Of a stretch of DNA of 64,000 nucleotides, positions 19,015-29,041 are shown in pieces. Position 1 is the stretch's first letter; every line of letters starts with the position of its first letter. Location: assembly GCA_905221605.1 (NCBI GenBank), contig CAJNDS010001624.1, positions 207,501 to 271,500 on the forward strand, written 5' to 3'. A model generated the notes under the pieces. The model saw only the letters and a list, made by a program, of their open reading frames with translations. It searched no databases and was not told the DNA's origin. The DNA comes from Symbiodinium natans. Its lineage: Eukaryota; Sar; Dinophyceae; Suessiales; Symbiodiniaceae. The translations under genes were made by a program, and so were the position numbers.

Positions 19015-19079
19015 AGCCCAGGCTGCCGCAGCTGCCCAAGAGCGTGCTAAACACCACGACGTTCGCCTCGATGCCTCCA
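19014..19079 (-). CDS. PPR-repeat exon fragment
   Basis: The minus strand reads GGIEANVVVFSTLLGSCGSL then GL. GIEANVVVFSTLLGSCG is a PPR first helix. It runs into degenerate telomeric repeats downstream. Confidence 0.55.
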
Positions 19080-19424
19080 GGTTTCCTAAGTTTCGGGCTG
19101 TGTGTTTTTTGGGGGTTTAGGCGGTTGAGGGTTTACAGAGTTTAGAGAGGGAATCCTGTTTCCACAAAGTGACTTTTAAGAGGGTTCAGGCGGTTTAGGA
19201 GGGGGGGAAATCCTGTGTCCAAAGCAAAGTTTTCTGTTTAGGATATTCCACAACGGGACTAGATTGTGGAGAACTGCCCGTCCCGCACGAAGAGCAAGTG
19301 GCATGTTACGAAGGGTTTTAAGTTTTATGGGGGCTGCTTCAACAGGGCCCTACAAAGCCCGGTTTTGGTTTCCATAACCGGGGGTTTAAAGTTCTTATTT
19401 TGGGGCTTTGGTTTCTGAAGGCAG

Positions 19425-19492
19425 GGTTTGGGGTTTAGGGCAAAGCCCTAAACCCTAAACCCTAAACCCTAAAACCCTAAAACCCTAAAAAC
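19425..19492. repeat. Head-to-head telomeric arrays (hairpin)
   Basis: GGGTTTGGGGTTTAGGG is followed after CAAAG by CCCTAAACCCTAAACCC. The two arms are inverted with only about five bases between them, so a fold-back is possible. Confidence 0.85.
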
Positions 19493-19603
19493 CCAAGCCC
19501 CTTGGTGGGCTCAAGGCACGGATGCGCCTCGCGCCGTCATGGCATCGCAGCAGTTCAGTGATCGGATCCAGGCCCTCTGGGTGACTCTCTCCTTTGGGGC
19601 GGT

Positions 19604-19648
19604 TTAGGGTTTAGGGTTTAGGGTTTAGGGTTTAGGGTTTAGGGGGGT
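19604..19648. repeat. TTTAGGG array, about 6 copies
   Basis: Homogeneous. It precedes a low-complexity G-rich segment (19648-19760) with TAGGGAAG/CTTAGGG words and no recognised gene. Confidence 0.9.
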
Positions 19649-20040
19649 AAGGGGCGGAGTGGGGGGAGGTAGGTACCCTAGAGGACTTTAGGGAAGCTTA
19701 GAATACCTTAGGAGTAGTAGGGAGCATTAGGGAACCTTGGGTTATATACCCCCCTGAACCTCCCTCCCTTAAGAACCCCATAAGGAGGAGTGTAGCCGAT
19801 TTGGGGGGTCGGATCTGTCATGTCACGCGACCTGCCCACAAAGTGCCCTGTCCCAACAACTGCCTCGGGTTCTTCCAAGAGAATGTTTAGCAACCTATGT
19901 CAAACACCAATGAACCAGCATGCACGATGCCCCGACGGGAATACCAATGGTATAAAATGGTGACAAGCAAGGTAGGTAAAGATGCGAGAAGTCAAGAGGC
20001 TCAGAAACGCACTTGCTCCAACCACGAAACTCTCAAAATA

Positions 20041-20090
20041 CTGAACCCTAAACCCTAAACCCTAAAACCCTAAAACCCTAAACCCTGAAA
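20041..20090. repeat. CCCTAAA/CCCTAAAA array
   Basis: Mixed heptamer and octamer units downstream (coding strand) of a PPR exon. Confidence 0.9.
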
Positions 20091-20107
20091 ACCGGTTGAA
20101 GACATCC

Positions 20108-20190
20108 CTGCCTCCTCTCCAGCAACATTGGCCGAGAGGACTGCTCCATAAGTGACAACGTTTGGGGTGGTGCCGGCGGCGCACATCCCG
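20108..20190 (-). CDS. PPR-repeat exon fragment
   Basis: The minus strand reads GMCAAGTTPNVVTYGAVLSA then NVAGEEAG. TTPNVVTYGAVLSANV is a canonical PPR first helix (P-N-V-V-T-Y). It is bracketed by telomeric arrays at 20041-20090 and 20216-20277. Confidence 0.6.
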
Positions 20191-20215
20191 TTCCTGGGGT
20201 CAGCGGCGAGGTGCA

Positions 20216-20277
20216 TCCCTAAACCCTAAACCCTAAAACCTAAACCCTAAACCCTAAACCCTAAACCCTAAACCCTA
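20216..20277. repeat. CCCTAAA array, about 8 copies
   Basis: Nearly pure array; on the coding strand it lies immediately upstream of the PPR exon. Confidence 0.95.
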
Positions 20278-20509
20278 TTGCAACCCCAGGCCGCTCTCCC
20301 GAATGTCTGCTTCTTGGGGCCGTGCCTCGAACCTTGCACACCTCAATGCCCCTAAACTGTGGATGCCGAAGGACATCGTTTCCTAAAGATCGGAACGCTT
20401 TAATTTCAACGCTCTCTTTACAATGACATGCGAAAGCTAAGGTTTTCGTGCCTGCAAAACTACACACATAGCGCCACCGCAATCAAGCAACGACCCTGAA
20501 TTCGCCCTA

Positions 20510-20598
20510 ATACTAATAGTACCCTCTTAGGGTCCCTATGTAGATATACCATAATGACCCCCCCCCCCCCCAAGACCCTATTCCAATGATTCAGGCCC
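20510..20598. mobile_element. Possible introner-like element, family O, with C14 tract
   Basis: CTAATACTAATAGTACCCTC..CCAATGATTCAGGCCCCTAAA resembles 21470-21555 (ACTAATAATCACATTCCC..CCAATTATTCAGGCCCCTA). TIRs are weak. It abuts a PPR exon on its right. Confidence 0.45.
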
Positions 20599-20708
20599 CT
20601 AAAGGCACGGCAAGAGGAACGTGAAGACCGAGGCTCAGCAAAGAGAGTGGCGGCGCCCATTGGCCAGCAGCCTCATGGGCTTTGATCACCTGCGTGTACC
20701 TCACTTGG
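20599..20708 (-). CDS. PPR-repeat exon fragment
   Basis: The minus strand reads VRYTQVIKAHEAAGQWAPPL then SLLSLG. Y-T-x-V-I-x-A-H-E-A-A-G-Q-W is a full PPR turn. The frame enters the neighbouring family O element near CCTTTAG. Confidence 0.55.
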
Positions 20709-21239
20709 CATTGCAAAAACATATTATACATATGAGTCTCGGGCTCCCGGGCCCTACCCCCCACTCCCCATGGCACCCCCCCCTTCAAGGGAACCCGCCC
20801 CCGCACCATGGTATCCGCCGCCCCCGCCGCCCCCCCCCCCCGCCCCCCCCGGCCCCCCCCAAACCCCAAACCCCTCCCGAAGCCAGAAACCAACCTTAAA
20901 CCTCACACCCTTAACCTGAACCGTAAACCTTGCACAGGCAAGGGGGGGGGGCTAGCTAAACCTTGAACGCTAAACTGATGTAAACCCTAAACCTTTTTGC
21001 AACAGGCCTCGTGATGCAGCAGCCCGGTAACAGCAGACCACTCACAACCCTAAACCTTAAAGCTTAAACCCTAAACCCCCCAACCACAGGCGGCCGGTCT
21101 CTTAAGCCTGCAACCCCAAGTCCTAACCCCAACCCCCCAATCACACCATGTGCCTAAACCTTAGACCCTAAACCCCGAACCCTAAACCCTAAACCCTAAG
21201 CCCCAAACCACACCGACACCACAAGGGGGGCGAGGGGGC

Positions 21240-21315
21240 AGGCCCATAACCTTAAGGGTAGGGATCCAAGGGAGGATGGGGGGGGGGATACCATGGGGGG
21301 TGGGGGGGTGGGGGT

Positions 21316-21351
<36 letters not shown>

Positions 21352-21362
21352 GGGGCTCGGGT
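21240..21362. repeat. Poly-G region with a 30-plus G run
   Basis: G-rich from 21274, with an uninterrupted run of more than 30 Gs at about 21317-21350. Such runs are prone to assembly and sequencing error. Confidence 0.85.
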
Positions 21363-21452
21363 GAGTAGGGCCTTGGCCGGGGCGCTTCTGTGATGTTCCA
21401 AGTGTTTCAAGGCTTCGGGGTGGTCATTGGGGGCGAATTTTTCATAGACATC
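21363..21452 (-). CDS. Possible exon ending in a poly-C tract
   Basis: The minus strand reads ADVYEKFAPNDHPEALKHLE then HHRSAPAKALLTRA before the poly-C run. Non-repetitive and protein-like; family unknown. It lies next to the second family O copy (21470-21555). Confidence 0.35.
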
Positions 21453-21948
21453 GGCAGAACTAATAATCACATTCCCTTAGAGCCCCTTAGCAACTATACT
21501 AGAAGAACCCCCAAAACCCTTTCTCCAATTATTCAGGCCCCTATATTATTCAAATGCCTGAGGCGCGTGCGTTCAAAAGATCACCGCCAGGTCTCTGCTC
21601 CATACTGACAACTGCACTCGGAGCCCCTGCGACAGCTACGACAACCTTGAGGTAGTCATTTCTGGTCCCTCAATATGGCCCTCTATTGGGGGACCCTTCT
21701 ATACCCCTTATATGTATATGTATATATATATATATTTATATTCAGAAGCCAAGAAACTACCCTAAGAGACCGTTCAGCCACAGTGCGTTATGGCATCTGG
21801 CTCTTGCTCATGAGCGCGGAGGGAGCGAAACAAGTCCTTGCTGGGCAGCTGTGGCATAGGGTTTAGGGTTTAGGTTTTAGGGTTTAGGAGAAAAAGGCAC
21901 ACCGAAAAAGCATGACAAGATGCGACAACTTCCTCTCACACGTATGCC

Positions 21949-22050
21949 GGGTTTCCGAAGATAAGGGGCTCCTAATGTAGACCCCCCAAGTAGTAGGATT
22001 CCCTTATAATCAGGACCCCAATAAGGTACCCCCTAATTTCGGAAACCCCC
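21949..22050. mobile_element. Introner-like element, family D, copy 2
   Basis: TIRs GGGTTTCCGAAGATAAGGGG and CCCTAATTTCGGAAACCCC. The core GTAGTAGGATTCCCTTAT is shared with copy 1. It is followed within a few bases by a truncated family G element. Confidence 0.8.
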
Positions 22051-22052
22051 CC

Positions 22053-22190
22053 AATTGCTTAAGAACCCAAAAGAATGAGAGAAAATACCCCCATATTGCC
22101 CTTACAAGTAAGAATCATTTTAACCCTAAACCCTAAACCCTAAGCCCTAAACCCTAAACCCCAAACCCTAAACCCTAAACCCCGAAAATG
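22053..22190. mobile_element. Family G element truncated by a CCCTAAA array
   Basis: Left TIR AATTGCTTAAGAACCC and core CATATTGCCCTTACAAGTAAGAAT are present; at about 22121 the element gives way to CCCTAAA heptamers (to about 22190) and the right TIR is missing. Confidence 0.7.
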
Positions 22191-22289
22191 GTCCAATCCA
22201 ACTATGTGTAGCAGCACACCTGGCCTTGCCCCTCGCCAGACCCCTTGTAAAGGTCGCTACATGAGCAGACGCTGTCCAAGTCCTTTTGT

Positions 22290-22375
22290 TGTGTTCGGGT
22301 TAGGGTTTAGGGTTTAGGGTTTAGGGTTCAGGGTTCAGGGTTCAGGGTTCAGGGCTCAGGGTTTAGGTTCAGGGG
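22290..22375. repeat. TTTAGGG array with TTCAGGG variants
   Basis: Four to five TTTAGGG units followed by about four TTCAGGG units, indicating local homogenisation of a variant. Confidence 0.9.
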
Positions 22376-22744
22376 TTCTTGAACATGGATGTTAGTTCGA
22401 AGCAGCGTGGCAGGAATGCCGACGGCGAGGCTCGAAACTGATTGTTCTAGCGCGAGGCCGGGGTTGTGCTACGTTATTTGGGAAAGGGGGAAGCGCCTCT
22501 GTAGCCGTTCCTTTATGGTCCTGCCAAGATAATGGGCGCATAATCCTGGCAAATCGGTTGCACAGAACACGGGGACAAAGATTGACCACTAAAATCCTAA
22601 ACCCATAAGGCCTGCTAAGGGGTTCCATTTCTTGTCCCAACCACGCATCATTGGTGGCGAGCTGCAACAGCGCAAAAGCTTAAACCCTGTGCAGGTTCCT
22701 TGGGCTGCAACGGTTCACTCCCAGAGACTACCCGAATCAAGGTT

Positions 22745-22870
22745 AGAATGTCCTAACCCTACGTCCCTTTTGGGGTACCCTAAAAATTAGGTGCCGTATT
22801 ATAATAGGGATCCAAAAAGGGACCATAATTTGCCAACCACCCACGTAGAACTACCCAATGAACCTTCAAG
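22745..22870. mobile_element. Family E element adjoining one end of family A
   Basis: Family E: CTACGTCCCTTTTGGGGTACC..AAAAAGGGACCATAATTTGC to about 22842. It is followed directly by the right TIR of family A (CTACCCAATGAACCTTCAAG, ending 22870) with no left TIR, so either E inserted into A or A is truncated. Confidence 0.6.
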
Positions 22871-22884
22871 TCGTCCGCCGCATC

Positions 22885-23240
22885 CAGGCCCTAAACCCTA
22901 ACCCCTAACCCCTAAACCCTAAACCCTTTTTGCCACTGGACTGAAGGCAAGCCAGACTCCCCTGAACCCTAAACCCTAAACCCTAAACCCTAATCCCTAA
23001 TCCCTAAACCCTACACTCTGGCTCTGTAAGCCGAGGGTCAATGGCCCGCGAGGTCTCGCTCTGAGAGCCCAAGGCGCCAAGGAGAACCTGGTCGAGGGTT
23101 GAAAAATTTAGGGTTGAGGGCTAGGGTTTGGGGTTTGGGGTTTGGGGTTTCGGGTTTGGGGTTTGGGGTTTGGGGTTTGGGGTTTGGGGTTTAGGGTTTA
23201 GGGTTTAAGCTTTAGGGTTTAAACTTTAGGGTTTAAGGCT
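22885..23240. repeat. Cluster of CCCTAAA and TTTAGGG arrays
   Basis: CCCTAAA blocks at 22885-22930 and 22963-23013, then a TTTAGGG/TTTGGGG block at 23106-23240. The short spacers have no recognised exon. Confidence 0.9.
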
Positions 23241-23615
23241 AGGATTTGGAGGGCAGTTCAAACTTGGGTGTCTTCTTGAAGTCCCCGGTCTAACTTAGCC
23301 ATTCCTCTAGGGTCTAGGGTTTAGGAAAATATTGCGCAAGTTGCCAGTCCACAGTTTTGTACCACCTCCCTTGTGACCTGTACTGTTTGTGCGGGCCAAA
23401 GATGCGAGGGTTTTCGAGGCTTGAGGAAAGTGGACTAAGAAATTGAGATTCCGCATCGGATTCTGGGAAGCTGCGAGTTTAGTTAAGAAGTCGTCCCGAA
23501 GACATCTCGGAACTGAGTTGAAACTTACTTCGTCTAGCTTCGATTGTAGAGGAAACGAGTACGTATTTCATTCAGCAAGTCAAGTACCCTAACCGCTAAA
23601 CCCTAAACCCTAAAC

Positions 23616-23690
23616 CTGCTCGGCAAAACCTCCTGATCACTCCGGGGAGGCTCTCGAACTTCCGCTGCCACGTTGAATACCCGGATGGGC
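23616..23690 (-). CDS. Possible exon with a telomeric donor
   Basis: The minus strand reads IRVFNVAAEVREPPRSDQEV then LPSR and ends CAG|GTTTAGGG, so the first telomeric unit would be the donor. Family unknown and an alternative frame (YSTWQRKFESLPGVIRRFCR) is also open. Confidence 0.3.
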
Positions 23691-24039
23691 TACTAGACCC
23701 TTGAATGCTTCAAAAAGGCCCCGTTTAGGGTTTACAGGGTTCAGGGTGTAGGGTTTCGGGAACCTTATTTTACCCGATAACCTCTTCTAAAAAAGGGCTA
23801 GCACGCCCTATACCCCCTTAAAGGGGAGATTGCGGTGATTGCAAGGCCTAATAGCCCATCCTGGTACTGTACTCACCCCCAAACATCCACAAGACCTTGA
23901 AAAGCAAAGCTGAACCTCATCAGCCTCATCTCGACCCTGAGTTTAAATTTAGGTTTAGGGTTTAGGGTTCAGGGTAACAAAAGACAAAAGGCAAAAACAG
24001 AAAAACACACACACACACACACAAAACAAAAAAAACAAG

Positions 24040-24160
24040 AAGCGCTTGCCCGAGCCACGTTCTGGGTCGTGGATGAAGGCCGCACCTGCCGGCGCTCCAT
24101 GTCCTCGACGAGGGCCAGGAGCAGCCTGGAGGAGAGTCTCGTTGCGTTTTGCAGTACTTG
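24040..24160 (-). CDS. PPR-like exon fragment
   Basis: The minus strand reads VLQNATRLSSRLLLALVEDM then ERRQVRPSSTTQNVARAS. LALVEDMERRQVRPSSTTQNV spans the end of one PPR unit and the start of the next. Neighbouring downstream sequence is a CA/AAAAC simple repeat. Confidence 0.5.
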
Positions 24161-24166
24161 CCTGAG

Positions 24167-24300
24167 CCCTGAGCCCTAAGCCCTAAGCCCTAAGCCCTAA
24201 GCCCTAAGCCCTAAGCCCTAAGCCCTAAGCCCTAAGCCCTAAGCCCTAAACCCTAGCCCTAAACCCTAAACCCTGCTTAGGGTTTAGGGCAGTTCAGAGC
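24167..24300. repeat. CCCTAAG variant array plus inverted telomeric hairpin
   Basis: About eleven CCCTAAG units in a row, homogeneous for the variant base, then CCCTAAA units. At 24272-24300 CCCTAAACCCTAAACCC is followed by GCTTAGGGTTTAGGGC, an inverted pair. Confidence 0.9.
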
Positions 24301-24683
24301 AAATACAGCCAAATCTTAGAAAGCCAGGGGGTGGACGGTTTTCTGCAAATGGTGTTAGAAATCTACCAGACCCTGAGCCAATATCATATTTCTTGTTTCC
24401 CGAAATGCCCAACAAGAAATTTCAAGGGTCAATCCGATGAACGCCCTCCCTTAAGGCTCCCGAAGCTACCCCCATGAAACCCCCCTCCCTTAGCAACGCT
24501 AACCCTAAACCCTAAACCCGAATCCCTAAACCCTAAAGCCTACATCATGGGCGGTGCCGGTCAATGCCGGTCGGCTGAGATGACGCGGATCGTGAGGGCG
24601 AGCATCGATTTGAAGACTGGGCTGACCCATCCACTTCCCACGCCACTCGAGACCCTCAACCCGGATCCACATCACCTGCTGAT

Positions 24684-24792
24684 CCTAAACCCTAAACCCT
24701 AAACCCTAAACCCTAAACCCTAAACCCTAAACCCTAAACCCTAAACCCTAAACCCTAAACCCTAAACCCTAAACCCTAAACCCTAAACCCTG
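24684..24792. repeat. Near-perfect CCCTAAA array, about 15 copies
   Basis: One of the longest pure arrays in the window. Confidence 0.95.
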
Positions 24793-24916
24793 ATCTGACA
24801 AGCTGACCTGATTCTGCGATCTGGGCCTGAGTTTTAGCCTTGCAAACGTCAGGGGCCCAGGGAACTCTTTTTGCCACCCGCCCAGCTGACACCTCACATG
24901 TCTAGGGAACTTCGGT

Positions 24917-24992
24917 TGGGTTTAGGGTTTAGGGTTTAGGGTTTAGGGTTTAGGGTTTGGGGCTTAGGGCTTAGGGCTTAGGGTTTAGGGTA
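24917..24992. repeat. TTTAGGG array with CTTAGGG units
   Basis: Six TTTAGGG then several CTTAGGG units; faces the array at 24684-24792 across about 125 bases of unique DNA. Confidence 0.9.
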
Positions 24993-25148
24993 TACCGGTC
25001 AAGCTGTGATACCCCCAACTTCGGGTAGTCACCAGATTACAGTTTTCAGATGCCTGGCAGGCGATGCCTACCCAAGGACGGAGACTGCCCTAGGATGGCT
25101 TCGCAGCAGGACCAGCGAAGAGCTGCTGCTTTCAGGCGTACTAGTGCT

Positions 25149-25250
25149 GCGTGCTTAAGAGCCTCCTCCCCCCCCTCCCCCAGAAACAAAAAAAACCTTC
25201 CTTCAAAGGGCAATGTCGGGATTACTATCTTCCAGCTCTTAAGCAAACGG
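25149..25250. mobile_element. Introner-like element, family G, copy 5
   Basis: Left end TGCGTGCTTAAGAGCC, core CCTTCCTTCAAAGGGCAATGTC, right end CCAGCTCTTAAGCAAACGG. Diverged TIRs but the core is clear. Confidence 0.65.
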
Positions 25251-25384
25251 TCAATATCTCGGGCTCGATGCTATGCGATGTACATGCAGCTATCAGGCCA
25301 CTCCCCCTTCCATTCGTTGGACGCCTTCCGTTGGGCAGCCCGAGCGTTTATACAAACCTATCATAAACAGTATCGGACTGATAT

Positions 25385-25487
25385 GGGGTTTCCGAAAATA
25401 AGGGTACCTTTTTTGGGGTTCCTGCAGTAAGGATTAGAGTATATTTGGGATCTCAAAAAAGGGGTGCCCCAATTTAGGGAAATGCCC
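25385..25487. mobile_element. Introner-like element, family D, copy 3
   Basis: TIRs GGGGTTTCCGAAAATAAGGG and CCCCAATTTAGGGAAATG. Confidence 0.7.
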
Positions 25488-26234
25488 ATATACGTCTATT
25501 ACCCGGGGAACTACCAACCTCAAACTGTCCTAGACATCCCCGCCAAAGAGATATCTTGAAGCCCCTCGGCCCCTTCAGGGTTTAGGGTCTGGGGTTTAGG
25601 ATTTAGGGTTTGGGGTTTAGGATTTTGGGGTTTAGAAACCCAACCCAAAGCCCTTGTCCTGTCATGTATACCCTAATGCCCACCCTGTAGTACCCTGAAA
25701 GCAAGAAGCACCAAAACAACCGTGACCCAAATTCCCCTCATACGCTTGCGCCGAGGCCCTGAAGGGCTTGAACCCCAGGGTTTAGGGTTTAGGGTTTAGG
25801 GTCTCGGCCCAGGAAGTCGAGAAACGGCCAGGGTCGGCCAGCATCTGAGCACGTCCTTGCTGTATTCCGCGTGTTGCGCTAGGGTTTAGGGTTTAGGTTT
25901 GAAAAGGCTTGGCTAACCCCATCTTCCGAACATCGGGACCCCGTCAGAGGATAGCTGCAGGGTCAACTTTCGGCATGTTCAATCATTTTCTGGTGTATTT
26001 TGGGGTCCCCAAACCCCCCAAACACTGAACCCCATCAGGTCCACAGAGGCCCTGAGATACCCATAGACTCCACAGTGGTCCTAAAACCCTTTATGCAGCA
26101 GGTATCCTCACGAGACCCTAAACCCAAGACCCCTTCTAGGGTTTAGGGCCCCACCCCCGAACAAAAAAAAAAAGTTTAAACTCCCCTAAAACCTTAAATC
26201 TTAATGTCAACCCCGGAACACCTGAAAGCTCAAT

Positions 26235-26332
26235 CGCGTGGGGGGGGGGGGGGGCTTAGTAGCTCAGTAACCATATTATAATAAGGGCTAAACCCTAAAC
26301 CCTAAACCCTAAACCCTAAACCCTAAACCCCT
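26235..26332. mobile_element. Partial family K element replaced by a CCCTAAA array
   Basis: A G14 tract is followed by CTTAGTAGCTCAGTAACCAT and ATTATAATAAGGG (family K left half); the rest is seven CCCTAAA units instead of the right half. The complete copy is at 29486-29590. Confidence 0.55.
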
Positions 26333-26394
26333 TTTCTGGGTTGGTTTCTTTTTCAGGGAACCCATACCCCAAAAAAAAGGGCGCCAGGGGTGGG

Positions 26395-26760
26395 GCTTTT
26401 TGGGGTTTAGGGTTTGGGGCGGTAGGGTTTAGGGTTTAGGGTTTAGGGTTTAGGGTTTGGGGTTTAGGGTTTAGGGGGTCAGGGCTGTCGAGTTGCAGCT
26501 TTCTCGGGTTGTGGGGCCGTAGGTTCAGGGTTTAGGGTAAGGCTTGGTTCCCCTAAACCCTAAACCCTAAACCCGAAACCCGAAACCCTAAACCCTAAAC
26601 CCTTGCCCTTGAAGCGGGACTAGGTCGTCAGCGTCCGGAATCCTCATCCCATCTGATGCCCCTTCCTTCCCTAAGGCTCCAGCAGGCCGAAGAACCTAAA
26701 CCCCAAACCCCAAACCCCAAACCCTAAACCCTAAACCCTAAACCCTACCACCCTAAACCC
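26395..26760. repeat. Alternating TTTAGGG and CCCTAAA arrays
   Basis: TTTAGGG at 26402-26475 and 26524-26538, then CCCTAAA at 26551-26602 and 26697-26750. The 26530-26600 pair is inverted with about 15 bases between arms. Confidence 0.9.
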
Positions 26761-26805
26761 GAAGCCCTGGCTTGGCCCAAACCTCCTGAAGTTGCGCGCG
26801 CGCGC

Positions 26806-26885
26806 GCCGGGCGTCGAAAGCACGGCATTGTACACCACGGCATCTGGTGGTCGGCTTGCCGTGTGCAAGCCTGCCAAGACCTGCA
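26806..26885 (-). CDS. PPR-repeat exon fragment
   Basis: The minus strand reads LAGLHTASRPPDAVVYNAVL then STPGARAR. RPPDAVVYNAVLS is a clear PPR first helix. The (GC)n tract at 26799-26808 follows it. Confidence 0.5.
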
Positions 26886-27010
26886 CGCATTTTTTGAGGA
26901 GCTTTTAGGGTTTTTAAGGGGCCTTTAGGGGTTTAGGGATTTTGGGGGTTGAGGGGTTTTGGGGGTTTAGGGCTTTTAGGGCTTTTAAGGGCTTTTCAGG
27001 GTTGAGGGTT

Positions 27011-27101
27011 GGGATGTTCCCCCTTCTAACAGTCCTTAATAGGCATTATAGTACTCACTAGAATCCCTATTCAGGACTATTAGTATAAGGGGGAACATCC
27101 C
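27011..27101. mobile_element. Introner-like element, family B, copy 3
   Basis: Best-preserved TIRs of the family: GGGATGTTCCCCCTTCTAAC and TTAGTATAAGGGGGAACATC. 91 bases in total, immediately followed by a family A element at 27105. Confidence 0.85.
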
Positions 27102-27104
27102 AAA

Positions 27105-27264
27105 CTTAAAGGTGCATGGGCTACATACAATCCCCTTAGATCCTTAGCAAAAATAATGTGTTCATTGTTCCCTTATTATAAGTAGCGTTGTAAGTGCCCT
27201 AGTTAGGGTTGTAGTAGGAATGTTCCCTTACTTATAACTCTGCTGATAACTACCCATGAACCTT
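27105..27264. mobile_element. Introner-like element, family A, copy 5
   Basis: Left CTTAAAGGTGCATGGG, right CTACCCATGAACCTTC. Longer than usual (160 bases), with GGTTGTAGTAGGAATGTTCCC inside. Only three bases separate it from the family B copy. Confidence 0.7.
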
Positions 27265-27658
27265 CCTGTAAACCCTAAACCCTCAACCCTAAAACCCTAC
27301 GAAGCGAGCTGTCGGATGGAACAGTTTGTGAGCATGGCCCATGGAGCCCTCAACTTTAAACCCTAAACCCTAAACACTAAACCCTAAGAAGGATCCATAA
27401 CTCAAAGCCTGTTGAGGACTCCGTACTGCTTGACACCCCTTCAAGCCCAAAACGACCATACCCTAAACCCTACACCCTACACCCTCACACCCTAAACCCA
27501 TAATCTAGAGAATCGCAGCCAATCCATCCGCCAACCCTCCCTAGTATATCCCAGAACCCTGAAAAGCGCCCGAAAAACCCTTTTAACCCTAAACCCGAGA
27601 AGCCCCCCCAAACCCCAAAGGGTGCGACCCGAAAGCACGCAGGGCTCAGGAATTCATT

Positions 27659-27763
27659 CGGGTTTAGGGTTTAGGGTTTAGGGTTTAGGGTTTAGGGTTT
27701 AGGGTTTAGGGTTTGGGGTTTAGGGTTTAGGGTTTAGGGTTTAGGGTTTAGGGTTTAGGGTTC
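27659..27763. repeat. TTTAGGG array, about 15 copies
   Basis: Nearly pure, one TTTGGGG unit. Confidence 0.95.
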
Positions 27764-27805
27764 AGAAGGATTTAGGACTCTCCGAGAAAAGGCCTGGAGT
27801 GCCCC

Positions 27806-27900
27806 CGCCCAGGAACGCTGCTTGCGCAGGTCCGTGATGGTCCGCGTGGCCTGCCTCAGTCGAAGCTTCAGTGGCCTTCGGAAGGGCTTTTCAGGGCTTT
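27806..27900 (-). CDS. PPR-like exon fragment
   Basis: The minus strand reads FRRPLKLRLRQATRTITDLR then KQRSWAGALQA. TITDLRKQRSWAGALQ resembles the I-x-x-L-x-x-x-x-x-W-x-x-A-L core. It would be the most upstream PPR piece on this strand. Confidence 0.4.
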
Positions 27901-28149
27901 AGGAGGATTTAGGGTTTAGGGTTAAGGCCCAAACCCCCAACCCCAAACCCTAAGCCCTACACCCACATATATATATATATATATAGAGGGTTTTGGTTTA
28001 AGGGCATCCGTGCATGCAGCTCTCATTTTGCGCCCATGAAATCGCACATTGGGGTGGCTTGTAGTTGCACCACACACATGCAGAACTGTGCGGCCTTCTG
28101 TGGCCGCTTGAATTCTTGAAACGGACGGTAGGGTTTAGGGTTTAGGGTT

Positions 28150-28945
28150 TCGGGTTTAGGGTATATGGTGAAACGGAAAGAAACGGAAAGTTCAAACTAG
28201 TCCAGCAAGCTGCTGAGCGTAGGGGGAGGAGCCACCCTAAACTCCGGATTTGCTGCTGGAGGTGAGTGGCAGTTGCCGAGCCCTAATTAAGCTCACCTGC
28301 GCAGTTCAACCGACTGCTTCAATCGGTCTGGACATCTGTTTTAAATGGCTCAGAATGTCCATTAATAATATGCTAGACCCGAGCCTGACGCACGAGCTCC
28401 GCTGCGTGCGCAGATGACAACAGCTACGCAACTACTGTGACAACTGTAGTCTGTATTTTGGGCAACTGAAGTACTTTAAAAAAGAAACAAAGTATGTAAG
28501 GTGATAGTTTTCCCATTTACTTGGGCGCCTGTGTTTTTCAGGTGTCACTCGCAAATTCCCTCAAGGTCACCATGCGACGCCACCGGGGGCGCCGAAGTGT
28601 CGGGAATGTAGAAGTCGGTCAAGTAGAGCCACAACTTAGTAGCCTGGTCCTGGAATCAGTTCAACTATCAAAAATTGCAGTGTCAGTCGTTACGCTACTT
28701 GGCCGATTTTGAACTCACCATCCAAGGTGGTGCACCGTTTACCTCAAAAGGAGGAGGAAATGCCTTAATTCGTACGCCATACAGTCTTCTCACGGTTCAG
28801 TATAAAGGTTTGAAAAGGACCCAAATGAGGCACCCTAATTTCGGAAATCACCAAACGGCTTCCAAGGACTGCTAACCCCCCCTTAACCCCCTGTAGTAAC
28901 TGCAGGTTCGCAGGTCTGACACCGTTAGCCTCACCAACCGGCAGA
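28150..28945. other. Spacer with a partial family D end; no confident gene
   Basis: Open frames occur on the plus strand at 28521-28712 but match no family. The segment 28801-28855 ends with the family D TIR CACCCTAATTTCGGAAATC. Confidence 0.35.
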
Positions 28946-28948
28946 GCA

Positions 28949-29041
28949 CCTAAACCCTAAACCCTAAACCCTAAACCCTAAACCCTAAACCCTAAACCCT
29001 AAACCCTAAACCCTAAACCCTAAACCCTAAACCCTAAACCC
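28949..29041. repeat. Near-perfect CCCTAAA array, about 13 copies
   Basis: Homogeneous array. The facing TTTAGGG block is at 29270-29365. Confidence 0.95.

Noticed and set aside
20800-20890. Proline-rich open frame
   Set aside because: Translation of poly-C and CCCCAAACCCC tracts opposite a PPR exon.
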